Of a stretch of DNA of 64,000 nt, positions 37,638 through 46,384 are shown piece after piece; the first letter of the stretch is position 1; each line of letters begins with the position of its first letter. Origin of the DNA: Lentzea pudingi (GTDB lineage: Bacteria > Actinomycetota > Actinomycetes > Mycobacteriales > Pseudonocardiaceae); contig NZ_BMNC01000012.1 in the NCBI RefSeq assembly GCF_014646255.1, positions 124,001 through 188,000 on the forward strand, written 5' to 3'. The translations under genes were made by a program, and so were the position numbers. Under the pieces are notes generated by a model that was not told where the DNA came from, did no database searches, and was given only the letters and a program-made list of their open reading frames with translations.

Positions 37638-37993
37638 CGGGGACCTCCCAGGTGTTCACGAGCCGGTCCGGTGTTGAGCAGGACCACCCCGTAGATGTGC
37701 ACGGCGGACAGCACTCCGGACGCGACGCGCGCCCACGCCGGCCCGTCGGCCAGCACGATGACCAGGTGCAGCAGCGCGACGAGGACGAACACGACCATCG
37801 CCGGGTAGTGCATGAACCGGAGTCTGATGAGCAGCGCGGCCGCGATCGGCAGTTCGACGATCGCGAGGAACGACGGCAGCTTCAGCACGTCGGGGTCGCC
37901 GGTGGAGCGCCACAGGACCAGGCCGACCACGAAGAACACGAGCGCGCCACCGAACGCGACCGCCGAGGCGACCCGCACCTCGACGGGTTTCAC
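37634..37993 (-). CDS. Small membrane protein between hisF and hisI
   Basis: A 119-residue protein with four hydrophobic segments ([71 protein letters not shown]). The GTG start overlaps the hisF stop (GTGA) and its stop overlaps the hisI start (ATGA). Translation of all three is therefore probably coupled, and its levels should follow histidine synthesis. I recognise no family. A role in histidine-related transport or simple hitch-hiking are both possible. Confidence 0.75.
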   Translation of the reverse strand: MKPVEVRVASAVAFGGALVFFVVGLVLWRSTGDPDVLKLPSFLAIVELPIAAALLIRLRFMHYPAMVVFVLVALLHLVIVLADGPAWARVASGVLSAVHIYGVVLLNTGPAREHLGGPR

Positions 37994-38748
37994 CGCACCA
38001 CGACGCCCGCCTGGCGCAGGCCGTCCTTGACCTCGCTGATGCGGAGCTGGCCGAAGTGGAAGACGCTCGCGGCGAGCACGGCGTCCGCGCCCGCGGCGAC
38101 GGCCGGCGGGAAGTGGTCGACCGCGCCGGCACCACCGCTCGCGATCAGCGGGACGTCGACCTCGCGGCGCACCAGTTCGAGCAGTTCGATGTCGAAGCCG
38201 GCCTTGGTGCCGTCGGCGTCCATCGAGTTCAGCAGGATCTCGCCGACGCCCAGTTCCTGGCCCTTCGCGGCCCAGGCGATGGCGTCGATGCCGGTGCCGG
38301 TGCGGCCACCGTGCGTGGTGACCTCGAAGCCAGTGCCGCCCGGGACGCGTCGTGCGTCGACCGACAGCACGATGCACTGCGCGCCGTACCGCTCGGAGCA
38401 CTCCTTGAGCAGCTCGGGACGCGCGATGGCGGCGGTGTTGAGGCTGACCTTGTCCGCGCCCGCGCGCAGCAGCTTGTTGACGTCCTCGGGGCTGCGCACG
38501 CCGCCGCCGACCGTGAGGGGGATGAACACCTGCTCGGCCGTGCGCCGCACGACGTCGAACGTCGTCTCCCTGTCACCGCTGCTGGCGGTCACGTCGAGGA
38601 AGGTCAGCTCGTCCGCGCCCTCGGCGTCGTAGGCCCTCGCGAGCTCGACGGGATCACCCGCGTCGACGAGGTTGGTGAAGTTGACGCCTTTCACCACCCG
38701 GCCGCGGTCGACGTCGAGACAGGGAATGACACGGACCGCGACTGACAT
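37990..38748 (-). CDS. hisF: Imidazole glycerol phosphate synthase, cyclase subunit
   Basis: Forms ImGP and AICAR from PRFAR using ammonia delivered by HisH. The 252-residue TIM barrel has catalytic Asp residues in [15 protein letters not shown] (Asp about 12) and [19 protein letters not shown]. The phosphate sites [10 protein letters not shown] and [12 protein letters not shown] are present. The HisH partner is encoded at 42545-43180, separated here by unrelated genes. It is the first gene of a hisF-membrane-hisI unit. Confidence 0.96.
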   Translation of the reverse strand: MSVAVRVIPCLDVDRGRVVKGVNFTNLVDAGDPVELARAYDAEGADELTFLDVTASSGDRETTFDVVRRTAEQVFIPLTVGGGVRSPEDVNKLLRAGADKVSLNTAAIARPELLKECSERYGAQCIVLSVDARRVPGGTGFEVTTHGGRTGTGIDAIAWAAKGQELGVGEILLNSMDADGTKAGFDIELLELVRREVDVPLIASGGAGAVDHFPPAVAAGADAVLAASVFHFGQLRISEVKDGLRQAGVVVR

Positions 38749-38793
38749 GCGGGAAAGCCTACAAGGCAGGCCCGAGGACTACGCTGCGGCGCC

Positions 38794-39174
38794 ATGATCA
38801 CCGAACTGGGCCGCGGCCAGTACCTGCTGCTGACGACGTTCCGCAAGGACGGCACCCCGGTGCCCACCCCGGTCTGGGTCGCACCCGGCCCCTCCGACGA
38901 CGTGATCTACGCCTGGAGCGCCAAGGAGACCGGCAAGGTCAAGCGGATCCGGCGCAGCGGGGACGTGGAGATCGGGCCGTGCGACCTCCGCGGCAACCCC
39001 CAGGGCCCGTCGGTCAAGGCACGGGCACGGCTGCTGGACGACTTCGCCAGCGACGACGTCCGTTCGCGCATCGTCAAGAAGTACGGGTTCATGGGCTGGC
39101 TGACGATGACCGGCAGCAGGCTGCGGCGGGGACGGACCGGGACGGTCGGCATCGAGATCACGCCGGCGAACTGA
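38794..39174 (+). CDS. PPOX class F420-dependent enzyme
   Basis: A 126-residue split-barrel protein of the pyridoxamine-oxidase-like, F420-binding class. It starts ELGRGQYLLLTTFRKDGTPVPTPVWVAP, followed by YAWSAKETGKVKRIRRSGDVEIGPCDLRGNP and a C-terminal RRGRTGTVGIEITPA. Such proteins are common in actinobacteria that make coenzyme F420; the substrate is unknown. The gene is divergent from hisF, and the repeat array begins just beyond its stop codon. Confidence 0.82.
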   Translation: MITELGRGQYLLLTTFRKDGTPVPTPVWVAPGPSDDVIYAWSAKETGKVKRIRRSGDVEIGPCDLRGNPQGPSVKARARLLDDFASDDVRSRIVKKYGFMGWLTMTGSRLRRGRTGTVGIEITPAN

Positions 39175-39183
39175 CTCGCCGAC

Positions 39184-39567
39184 GTCGGGACCCGTCGCTG
39201 TCGAGACCCGTCGACATGGAGTCGACGTTGATGCTGCCGGTCCACATCGATGCCGCCGCGTCCACGTCGAGGTCGCCTGTCCACGTCGAGATCCCCGGTC
39301 CATATCGACGACATCAGTCCACGTTGATCCCACATTGACTCGACATTGATTGCCACCCGGATCAACATCGACGCACGCCAAATCAATGCAAGGTCGACCC
39401 CACCCCTGGCGATGACAACGTTGTCACATGGGCACATCAATGGCCCGCGTCCATGTTGACCACGGGCATCAATGTCGAGTCCACGTGGACCGGATGCGTC
39501 AACGTTGAATCCACACCGATCGTCAACCCGAGGTTGACCCGCACCTCAGCGTCAACCTAAAGTTGAC
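39184..39567. repeat. Array of about 20 degenerate palindromic 12-mers, about 19-bp phased, upstream of the HTH-Clp_N gene
   Basis: The whole non-coding gap between the PPOX gene and the HTH-Clp_N gene is filled with variants of GTCCACRTYGAY. Clear copies start at 39221, 39240, 39260, 39279, 39298 and 39317 (steps of 19, 20, 19, 19 and 19). Others lie at 39339, 39361, 39449, 39468, 39479, 39498 and 39509. Several are palindromes: TGACAACGTTGTCA (39413-39426), GTCCACGTGGAC (39479-39490), GTCAACC-3-GGTTGAC (39522-39538), and GTCAAC-5-GTTGAC (39551-39567), which ends 2 bp before the next start codon. The layout suggests a cooperative operator array. Confidence 0.75.
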
Positions 39568-39569
39568 GG

Positions 39570-40271
39570 ATGATCCAGTTGGCCGACCTCATCGTCACGG
39601 TCGCTCAAGAAGCCGACGACGCCCTCATACGCCTGACGAAAGCCGTCGAACTGAGCGGTCAGCTCAGCGAACTGGGCGACCACCTGATCGGTCACTTCGT
39701 GGATGAGGCGCGGCGGGGCGGGGCGAGCTGGGCCGAGATCGGCGAGAGCCTCGGCGTCACGAAGCAGGCCGCGCAGAAGCGGTTCGTGCCCAAGGAGTCG
39801 CCGGAACTGGGCAAGCCGAGCATGGAGCGCTACACCCAGCGGTCGAGGCGGGTCATCGCGCTGGCCAGGCACCACGCGCGGTTCAGCGAGCGGATCGGCA
39901 CCGAGCACCTGCTGCTCGGGTTGCTCGACGAGTCCGCGGGGCTCGCGGCCAAGACCATCGCGAAGCTCGAGTCGGGCGACGGCAGCACGCGCATCGCGAC
40001 CCTCAACAGGCTCGACTCAGAGGCCCAGCAACGGCCGGAGAAGCAGCCGTACACGACGCACTGCAAGAAGGCCCTCGAACTGGCCGTGCGCGAGGCGCTT
40101 CGGATGGGTCACATGTTCATCGGCACCGAGCACATCCTGCTCGGCGTGCTGCTGGAAGCCGAAGGGACCGCGGCCGACGTGCTGCACAACACGGGTGTGA
40201 CGCACGCGGCCGCGGCCACTCACATCGAGGCCGTGGTCAACGGACCGCAGCGAGTGCTTCCGGGAGCGTGA
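39570..40271 (+). CDS. Helix-turn-helix protein with two Clp_N (ClpA/C N-terminal) repeats
   Basis: A 233-residue protein. Residues about 1-70 contain a helix-turn-helix-like stretch, [23 protein letters not shown]. Two Clp_N repeats follow (about 85-140: [29 protein letters not shown]; about 160-215: [34 protein letters not shown]). There is no AAA+ domain, so it is not a Clp ATPase. A DNA-binding head with Clp_N repeats suggests a regulator that might present itself, or sense substrates, to the ClpC system (inference). The ATG is 2 bp after a perfect GTCAAC-5-GTTGAC repeat, so autoregulation is likely. Its 3' end overlaps convergent priA by 35 bp. Confidence 0.82.
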   Translation: MIQLADLIVTVAQEADDALIRLTKAVELSGQLSELGDHLIGHFVDEARRGGASWAEIGESLGVTKQAAQKRFVPKESPELGKPSMERYTQRSRRVIALARHHARFSERIGTEHLLLGLLDESAGLAAKTIAKLESGDGSTRIATLNRLDSEAQQRPEKQPYTTHCKKALELAVREALRMGHMFIGTEHILLGVLLEAEGTAADVLHNTGVTHAAAATHIEAVVNGPQRVLPGA

Positions 40272-40968
40272 AGGCGCCGGCGTACAGGGCCTTGCCGATG
40301 ATCGAGCCCTCGACGCCGTCGCGCGACAGCTTCGAGAGCGCCACCAGGTCGTCCACAGTGGACACGCCTCCGGACGCGATCACCGGGGCGTCGGTGCGGG
40401 CGCAGACCTCGCTCAGCAGGTCCAGGTTCGGGCCCGTCAGCGTGCCGTCCTTCGACACGTCGGTGACCACGTAACGGGTGCAGCCGTCGCGGTCGAGCCG
40501 GTCGAGGACCTCCCAGAGGTCGCCGCCGTCGGACGTCCAGCCGCGGCCCTTGACCCGGTGGCCCTGCTCGGTGATGCGGACGTCGAGGCCCACCGCGATC
40601 TTCTCGCCGTACGCGGCGAGCGCCTTCGCGCACCACTCCGGGTCTTCCAGCGCGGCCGTGCCGAGGTTCACGCGGGCGCAGCCGGTGGCCAGGGCTGCCT
40701 CCAGCGACGCGTCGTCGCGGATGCCACCGGACAGCTCCACCTTCACGTCGAGCTCGCCGACGACACGGGCGATCAGCTCGCGGTTGGAGCCGCGGCCGAA
40801 CGCGGCGTCGAGGTCGACGAGATGGATCCACTCCGCCCCGTCGCGCTGCCACTGCAGGGCCGCGTCGAGCGGCTCGCCGTAGTTCGTCTCGGTACCGGCT
40901 TCGCCCTGCACGAGCCGGACGGCACGACCGTCGGCCACGTCAACAGCGGGGAGGAGTGTGAACGTCAC
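40237..40968 (-). CDS. priA: Phosphoribosyl isomerase A (HisA/PriA, probably also TrpF activity)
   Basis: Isomerises ProFAR in histidine synthesis and, in actinobacterial PriA, phosphoribosylanthranilate in tryptophan synthesis. The 243-residue TIM barrel has [21 protein letters not shown] (catalytic Asp about 9), [44 protein letters not shown] (second catalytic Asp) and [14 protein letters not shown]. No trpF gene occurs with the trp genes here, which supports the dual role. The start ATG overlaps the stop of the frameshifted secreted gene upstream (ATGA). Confidence 0.93.
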   Translation of the reverse strand: MTFTLLPAVDVADGRAVRLVQGEAGTETNYGEPLDAALQWQRDGAEWIHLVDLDAAFGRGSNRELIARVVGELDVKVELSGGIRDDASLEAALATGCARVNLGTAALEDPEWCAKALAAYGEKIAVGLDVRITEQGHRVKGRGWTSDGGDLWEVLDRLDRDGCTRYVVTDVSKDGTLTGPNLDLLSEVCARTDAPVIASGGVSTVDDLVALSKLSRDGVEGSIIGKALYAGAFTLPEALAAVR

Positions 40969-42507
40969 CCGAGCAGCCTAGCGTCCCCCAGCACGAGGGC
41001 GGCCACGCGCTCCTGGGCCTCGGTGGTGCGCGGGAACTTCGACGGGACCGGCGTGCCGGGGCCCGTCGCGGCAGGTCCGACGCCCGTCCACGGCCCGAAG
41101 ACCATGATGCCGACGAACGCGGGGTGCTCCTGCGCCAACGCCAAGTGCAGGTACTGGGTACCCGCGAGGTCCGCGTCGGTCCTGTCCGCGCACCACGACT
41201 GCGGCGCGGCCTCGGACAGCAGGAACAGTTCCTTGCCCGGCGCACGCTCCTCCAGCTTCGTCATGCGCGCGTCCAGTGCCTCGTAGCCCACGCAGTACTC
41301 GTCGAAGCCGACCCAGTCGACGGCGGCGGGCACGCGGAAGGAGTCGTCGACCCGGATGCCCGCCTCGATCAGCATGACCTTCTTGTCCGGGAACGTGTTC
41401 TCGATCTGCTGGGCGGAGAACTCGACGTCCGCGAAGCGCGCCGTGGTGGAACGGTTCGTCCTGCAACGCGAACCCGGCCACCCGGTCGAGGTACGGCCGC
41501 ACCTTCTCCGCGAGCACCTGCCAGCGGGCAGCGGCGTTCGGGTACAGGGGGCAGCCGGCCGCGTCGCAGTCGAAGAACTCGTTGCCCGTGTGGACGACGC
41601 AGCCCGCAGGAGCGCAGTCGCGCAGCACCTCGGGACGGTAGGCGTCGACGTCGCTGATCTGCACCCAGTTGAGGTTGCTGCGGCCGCGCACCTCGGGCAG
41701 GTGGTTGCCGCCGGCGGCGTTCAGCCGCGCGCCGAAGTAGCCGTAGTGGCGCAGCTGCGACCCGGGACGTTTGCGCAGGTCGTCGGAGTTCATCCGCTCG
41801 ACGCGCAAGTCGTCGACGAGGCTCACGGTCCTGTCGTCGTCCGAGTAACGCCCGAGGTAGATCCACAACCGCTCGGTCGGGACCGCGGTGCCCAGCGTGA
41901 TCGTCCTGCGCGTGCCGTTGACCGACAGGTCGAGCTGCGATCCAGCGAGCGTCAAGGTCACGTCGAACGAGCCGTCGTCGTGGGCCACGGCGAACGACGG
42001 CAGGTTCACCACGGGCTTGCCCGGCTGGAACAGCTGCACGCCTCCGTTGGCGCGCAACAGGAAGCCGAGGTCGATGTCCTGGTTGGACACATAACCCCAG
42101 CTGTTCGCCGAACGTCCCAGAGCGATCGACGACCAGTCACCGGACGTGCGACTGCCCGCCACCGGTGTCAGCTTCGCCGAGATCGACGACCCCGTGGACG
42201 GCGCGTCGAGCCGCACGGCCGTCGTGCCGAGGTGCATCGACAGCGCGCCTCGGTGGTTCGGGTGACCGACCTGCGCGAACCACGGGCGCGGCACGTCACC
42301 GGTGTTCCACCTGCCCGACACCCGGCTGTACGTGACGGCGCCGGTCCCCTGGCGCTGCTTGAGGTTGTCGTTGAGGCCGTAGGCCGGGTCGGCGTCCACG
42401 GCGTTGTCGAAGGTGTCGTGGAACGGTGCCGATGCGGCGTGCGCGCCCCCAGGCACGGCAACGGCGGCAGCCACCAGGGCGGCTACCGCCAGCAGTCGTG
42501 TGATCAC
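40965..42507 (-). pseudogene. Secreted TIM-barrel/glycosidase-like protein, frameshifted
   Basis: From the ATG at 42507 the frame starts with a signal peptide (MITRLLAVAALVAAAVAVPG...AHA). A probable beta-sandwich/laminin-like region follows (residues about 30-230, SFDVTLTLAGSQLDLSVNGTRRTITLG). A barrel-like part then begins (YFGARLNAAGGNHLPEV, VHTGNEFFDCDAAGC, FALQDEPFHHGA). Near 41436-41443 the coding sense moves to another frame (RFADVEFSAQQIENTFPDKK, then MLIEAGIRVDDSF to the stop at 40965), so a single indel separates the two parts. It could be a real pseudogene, a programmed shift or a sequence error. The precise glycosidase family is not recognisable. Confidence 0.65.
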
Positions 42508-42544
42508 GAATAGGTAGTCAACCAGAACGGGAGGCGCACTCCGC

Positions 42545-43180
42545 TCACGACAAGGTGTTCAACCAGTTCCGCAGGAGGTGCGCACCGGCGTCACCGGACT
42601 TCTCCGGGTGGAACTGCGTCGCCCACAACGGCCCGTTCTCGACGGCCGCCACGAACTCGTCGCCCGCGTGGTCCGCCCACGTCACCAGCGGCGGCCTGAG
42701 GTGCTCGGCCCGCTCCAGCTCCCAGCGGCGCACGCCGTAGGAGTGCACGAAGTAGAACCGCGTGTCCTTGTCGAGGCCCGCGAAGAGCTTCGAACCCTCG
42801 GGCGTGCGCACGGTGTTCCAGCCCATGTGCGGCACGATCGGCGCTTCGAGCCGCTCGACGGTGCCGGGCCACTCGCCGCAGCCCTCCGTCAGCACGCCGT
42901 GCTCGATGCCGCGGTCGAAGAGGATCTGCATGCCCACGCAGATGCCGAGCACCGGACGGCCGCCGGCGAGGCGCTCGCCGATGATCCGGGCGCCGCGCAC
43001 CGAGTTGAGGCCTTCCATGCACGCCGCGTACGCACCGACGCCGGGCACGACCAGACCGTCCGCGTCCCGGGCGGCCCGATGGTCCGACGTCACCTCGACA
43101 TCGGCGCCGACCCGCTGGAGTGCGCGTTCGGCCGAGCGGAGGTTGCCGGATCCATAGTCAAGTACGACGACACGTGCCAC
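42545..43180 (-). CDS. hisH: Imidazole glycerol phosphate synthase, glutaminase subunit
   Basis: Class I glutaminase that supplies ammonia to HisF. The 211-residue protein has [17 protein letters not shown] at the N-terminus. The nucleophile elbow is [20 protein letters not shown] (Cys about 82). The His-Glu pair is in [22 protein letters not shown] near the C-terminus. It is separated from priA by the frameshifted secreted gene and from hisB by several unrelated genes, whereas hisB-hisH-hisA-hisF are contiguous in many actinobacteria. Confidence 0.95.
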   Translation of the reverse strand: MARVVVLDYGSGNLRSAERALQRVGADVEVTSDHRAARDADGLVVPGVGAYAACMEGLNSVRGARIIGERLAGGRPVLGICVGMQILFDRGIEHGVLTEGCGEWPGTVERLEAPIVPHMGWNTVRTPEGSKLFAGLDKDTRFYFVHSYGVRRWELERAEHLRPPLVTWADHAGDEFVAAVENGPLWATQFHPEKSGDAGAHLLRNWLNTLS

Positions 43181-43190
43181 GCCCTCCAGG

Positions 43191-43997
43191 TTAGTCGGTC
43201 GGGACCGCGCCCTGCGTGACAGGGATGACCGGCAGGACGGTGTTGATCGGTTTCGTGCGCACGAGCCGGCGCCTGAGCATGACGAGCAGCGCGCACATCA
43301 GCACCAGGAGCACGCCGCCGACGAGGTAGTAGACCACCGCCGGGATGTGGAGCAGCACCGTCACCAACGCGGTCAGCACGAGCAACGGGAAGATCAACGC
43401 GAGCGGCCACAGCTTCGCGTGCGGTGCTTCCAGCGTCCGCAGCACGAAGTCCCCGCGGCCCTGTTCCGCGAGCTCGGCCACCTGCGCGACCTCCGGCAGT
43501 CCCGCCGAGCGGAAGAAGTCCGGGATCGCGTCACGGCCGTTCGCGAAGTCGCGGATGCGTTCGAGCGGGCCCTTGCGGCCTGCTGCCGGGTACAGCGCGG
43601 TGAGCTTGTCGATGGCGTCGAGCTGCCACTTCTCCTTCTCCCGCAGGTCGACCATGCCCGCGGTCACGCGGTCGAAGGACAGTCCGACCGGCCCCGACTG
43701 CTTCGCCTGCGCCGACAAGCGCAGCACCGCCTCGCGCGAACCCCACATCGAGGCCCGCCCGATCGTCGACGTGAACAGGTAGAGCAGCGCGGCCTCGTCG
43801 TTCCAGACGGCCAGCGCGGCGCCGTTCCCGATCTTGCGCACCCGGTTCGCCATGTACGCGGCCTCGTTGAGCTTGGTGCCCGGCGGAGGCAGCAGCACCG
43901 TGCCGGACTGCACCGGGACGAGCGCCGCGGGGCCCACGTTGCCGCTGTGCATGGACTTCTGCAGCTCGGCGGCGTTCAACGGGGTCCAGATCAGCAT
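43191..43997 (-). CDS. Hypothetical membrane-anchored protein
   Basis: A 268-residue protein of unknown family. The first 190 residues are soluble ([53 protein letters not shown]). Two adjacent membrane helices lie near residues 200-245 ([21 protein letters not shown] and [21 protein letters not shown]), followed by a short basic tail. The ATG at 43997 is used; the frame is open to 44093, and ATGs at 44015/44012 with AGGA upstream are possible. It lies 10 bp upstream of hisH on the same strand, so it may be co-transcribed. Confidence 0.6.
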   Translation of the reverse strand: MLIWTPLNAAELQKSMHSGNVGPAALVPVQSGTVLLPPPGTKLNEAAYMANRVRKIGNGAALAVWNDEAALLYLFTSTIGRASMWGSREAVLRLSAQAKQSGPVGLSFDRVTAGMVDLREKEKWQLDAIDKLTALYPAAGRKGPLERIRDFANGRDAIPDFFRSAGLPEVAQVAELAEQGRGDFVLRTLEAPHAKLWPLALIFPLLVLTALVTVLLHIPAVVYYLVGGVLLVLMCALLVMLRRRLVRTKPINTVLPVIPVTQGAVPTD

Positions 43998-44229
43998 TCT
44001 CACGCCCAACATCATTCCTGGTCCGTCTCGCACGCTCGTGCAGACATGCCAAGTGACGTCACCGCAGCGCCCGGAGAATTCAGCGGACACCAATGCAGTT
44101 CACGTCGTGTCCGTGCCGTCGGCTCCGTCCACACCATACCGATCCGACGGCACGAGACACCCCTCACCCCTAGAGCGCGCGAGAAGGCGCGCCGGTCCAG
44201 TCATCCCCCATGACCGCGAACATGTTCCT

Positions 44230-45123
44230 TCACCCCCTGAAGAAACTCCGCACAGCACTCCCCAGCCCCACCACGTCGAGATCATGAGCCGCGTCATGGT
44301 CTTCGGCCGTGCCGTAGTTGCGGAGCTCTGCGTGCCGTTTGACACCTGTAGAACGAACGCGGTGCGGGATTTGTTGCAGTGTCTCGGACACGAGATGGGA
44401 GGAAGTTCCCTCCAGGTACGGCTCGACCAGCATCACGTCGGCGTGGTCCGTGTCCCGCACGGCCTTGCGCAGCCCGTCCGAGTCGAACGGACGGACCGTG
44501 GCCGCGTACAGCACCGTGACGTCCGCGTTCTCCGACTCGACGGCCTTGACCACGCGGTCGAGCATCGGCCCCACGGCGAGCACCACACCGCGCTTCCCGT
44601 GCCGGATGGTCGTGAACCCCTCGCCCACCGGATGCGCCTGGGCGTTCTCGTGCAACGAAAGTCTCACGTAGACGCGGTTGTCCTCCTTGAGCGCCTGCCG
44701 GAGCAGCGGCGTGACCTCGTCCGGGTGCCCAGGCACGTGAACGGTCCAGCCCGGAAGCGTGTCGAACAACGCGACGTCACCCGGCGACTGGTGCGTGCGG
44801 CCCCACGCCGGGTCGTCATAGGACGCTCCGATGCTCACGAACACCGCGCCCACGTCCTGATGCCCGATGTCGAGCTTGATCTGCTCGTACGGCCGTTCGA
44901 CCAGGAACGGAGCATAGCTGTGCACGACCGGCCGCAGGCCCGCCAACGCCAGGCCGCTCGCCACGCCCACCATGGTCTGCTCGCGGATCCCGACGTCCAC
45001 GACGCGTTCGTTCGCCTGCGGGAACTCGTTGCTGGAGATCACGGCCGTCACGACGGCGATCCGCGGGTCGGCGGCGATCTCGTCGTTGACCGTCTCGACG
45101 AAGGCTTGGCGCATGGTGGTCAT
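44230..45123 (-). CDS. Split transketolase, C-terminal subunit
   Basis: A 297-residue subunit with the pyrimidine-binding and C-terminal domains of transketolase. It has RVVDVGIREQTMVGVASGLALAG, with the Glu that activates ThDP, the HSYAPFLVERPYEQIKLDIG region, and GASYDDPAWGRTHQSPGDVALFDTLPGW. The ATG at 45123 shares one base with the stop of the N-terminal subunit gene (TGATG), with AGGAG upstream, so the two chains are made together. Split transketolases occur in archaea and in some secondary-metabolite or sugar pathways. The physiological reaction is not known here. Confidence 0.88.
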   Translation of the reverse strand: MTTMRQAFVETVNDEIAADPRIAVVTAVISSNEFPQANERVVDVGIREQTMVGVASGLALAGLRPVVHSYAPFLVERPYEQIKLDIGHQDVGAVFVSIGASYDDPAWGRTHQSPGDVALFDTLPGWTVHVPGHPDEVTPLLRQALKEDNRVYVRLSLHENAQAHPVGEGFTTIRHGKRGVVLAVGPMLDRVVKAVESENADVTVLYAATVRPFDSDGLRKAVRDTDHADVMLVEPYLEGTSSHLVSETLQQIPHRVRSTGVKRHAELRNYGTAEDHDAAHDLDVVGLGSAVRSFFRG

Positions 45124-45785
45124 CAGTAGCTCCTCTCGATCTTGGCGACCACCGCGTACGGGCGGTCGTGCGGCGCGGTGAGTGCGGCGAAGACGGCTTC
45201 GTGGTCACGGCCGTCGATCTCGGCGGTCTGCCACCCCTCGACGGCGAACCGCCGCGCGATGCCACCGGGCCAGCCGTACATCGCGGACTGGTTGTCGATC
45301 ACGATCGTGGTGAGGTTCGCGACCTCGAGCCTGGCCGCCACCGCGATCGCCTCGTGGTTGCTGCCCTCGTCCAGCTCACCGTCGCCGACCAGCACGAACG
45401 TGCGGCCGCGGCTTCCGGCGATCCGCTGCCCGATGGCCGTGCCGACCGCGATGGGCAGCCCGTGGCCGAGCGAGCCGCTGCTGATCTCCGCGCCTCTGAC
45501 GAGCACTCGGTCGGGATGCTGACCGAGCGGGCTGTCCCACGACGTCCAGTCGTCCAAAGTGGACTCGTCGATGAAGCCCTTCTCCGCCAGCACGGCGTAG
45601 TAGGCCATCGGCCCGTGTCCCTTGGAGAGCAGGAACCGGTCGCGGTCGGGGTCGTCGGCCGTAGCGGGCGTGACGTTGAGGACCTTGTCGTAGAGGACCC
45701 AGAGCACGTCGAGGGTGGAGGCCGCCGCCCACTCGTGCTTCTCGTCCCCGGACATCCTCGCGAAGAGCTCTGGTATCCGTTGCAC
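45123..45785 (-). CDS. Split transketolase, N-terminal (ThDP-binding) subunit
   Basis: A 220-residue subunit carrying the diphosphate-binding motif GDGELDEGSNHEAIAVAARLEVANLTTIVIDNQ (residues about 135-167), plus DRDRFLLSKGHGPMAYYAVLAEKG and ISSGSLGHGLPIAVGTAIGQ. The usual GHPGG segment near the N-terminus, which holds a catalytic His in transketolases, is replaced by SGDEKHEWAAAST. At 220 residues it is also shorter than typical N-subunits (about 270-330). The reaction may therefore differ from classical transketolase. The start is 56 bp from a divergent SoxR gene, with an 18-bp SoxR-like palindrome between. Confidence 0.85.
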   Translation of the reverse strand: MQRIPELFARMSGDEKHEWAAASTLDVLWVLYDKVLNVTPATADDPDRDRFLLSKGHGPMAYYAVLAEKGFIDESTLDDWTSWDSPLGQHPDRVLVRGAEISSGSLGHGLPIAVGTAIGQRIAGSRGRTFVLVGDGELDEGSNHEAIAVAARLEVANLTTIVIDNQSAMYGWPGGIARRFAVEGWQTAEIDGRDHEAVFAALTAPHDRPYAVVAKIERSY

Positions 45786-45801
45786 CTCACCAACTGTTCA
45801 A

Positions 45802-45819
45802 CCTCGACCAAGCTGGAGG
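45802..45819. promoter_or_regulatory. SoxR-type operator between transketolase and soxR
   Basis: CCTCGACCAAGCTGGAGG is an 18-bp imperfect palindrome with CCTC and GAGG ends, the same length and ends as known SoxR boxes (CCTCAAGTTAACTTGAGG in enterics). It sits between the divergent starts at 45785 and 45841, where MerR-type regulators act on stretched promoters. Confidence 0.55.
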
Positions 45820-45840
45820 TCAAGCGGTTACCATGATCCG

Positions 45841-46305
45841 GTGAGCAAGTTGCCGGAAATGCTGACCATCGGCCAGGTCGCCGAGCGCAGCGGCGTTCCC
45901 CACACCGCGCTGCGCTTCTACGAGGACAGGGGTCTCATCACGTCGGTCCGCACCACGGGCAACCAACGGCGCTACCTGCGCTCGGTGCTGCGCCGGCTGG
46001 CCTTCATCCGCACCGCGCAACGCGTGGGCCTCACCCTGGAGGACGTCCGCGACGCCCTCGCCCAACTCCCGGACAACCGCACGCCGACGAAGTCCGACTG
46101 GGAACGCCTCTCCCGCTCGTGGAAGACGGAGCTCGACGCCCGCATCGACGCCCTGTACCGCCTGCGCGACCGGCTCACCGGCTGCATCGGGTGCGGCTGC
46201 CTGTCGCTGCGCAGCTGCGCGCTGCAGAACATCGACGACGAGCAGGCCTCACACGGGCCGGGGGCTCCCCAGCTCAAGCCCGTCCTCGAGGGCGGCACCC
46301 TCTAG
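45841..46305 (+). CDS. soxR: SoxR-like redox-sensing MerR family regulator
   Basis: A 154-residue MerR regulator. The N-terminal winged HTH is TIGQVAERSGVPHTALRFYEDRGLITSVRTTGNQRRYLRSVLRRLAFI (about residues 9-56). A dimerisation helix follows, then the [2Fe-2S] ligand motif CIGCGCLSLRSC (CX2CXCX5C), which is exactly that of SoxR, near residue 120. Actinobacterial SoxR responds mainly to redox-active metabolites rather than superoxide. The GTG at 45841 is used, with no clear ribosome-binding site; an ATG at 45859 is the alternative. It probably controls the divergent transketolase pair through the palindrome between them. Confidence 0.9.
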   Translation: MSKLPEMLTIGQVAERSGVPHTALRFYEDRGLITSVRTTGNQRRYLRSVLRRLAFIRTAQRVGLTLEDVRDALAQLPDNRTPTKSDWERLSRSWKTELDARIDALYRLRDRLTGCIGCGCLSLRSCALQNIDDEQASHGPGAPQLKPVLEGGTL

Positions 46306-46384
46306 GAACTCCCGCACGGCGCGTGCGTAGCCCTCGGGGTCACCGTGAAAACCGGTGGACGCGCTGTGGTTTCCTGGGAACGAA

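Noticed and set aside
39184-39567. The short-repeat array considered as a CRISPR locus
   Set aside because: Repeat units are only about 12 bp, degenerate and palindromic, with spacers of about 7 bp; no cas genes are present.
40978-41436. Continuation of the first frame of the secreted gene to 40978
   Set aside because: After about 41440 the frame turns into Arg/Gly-rich sequence, while the other frame carries conserved-looking protein, so the continuation is not real coding.
44175-44192. GCGCGC hairpin after the split transketolase genes considered as a terminator
   Set aside because: The stem is only six pairs of simple GC repeat, with no U-tract, and is easily due to chance in this composition.
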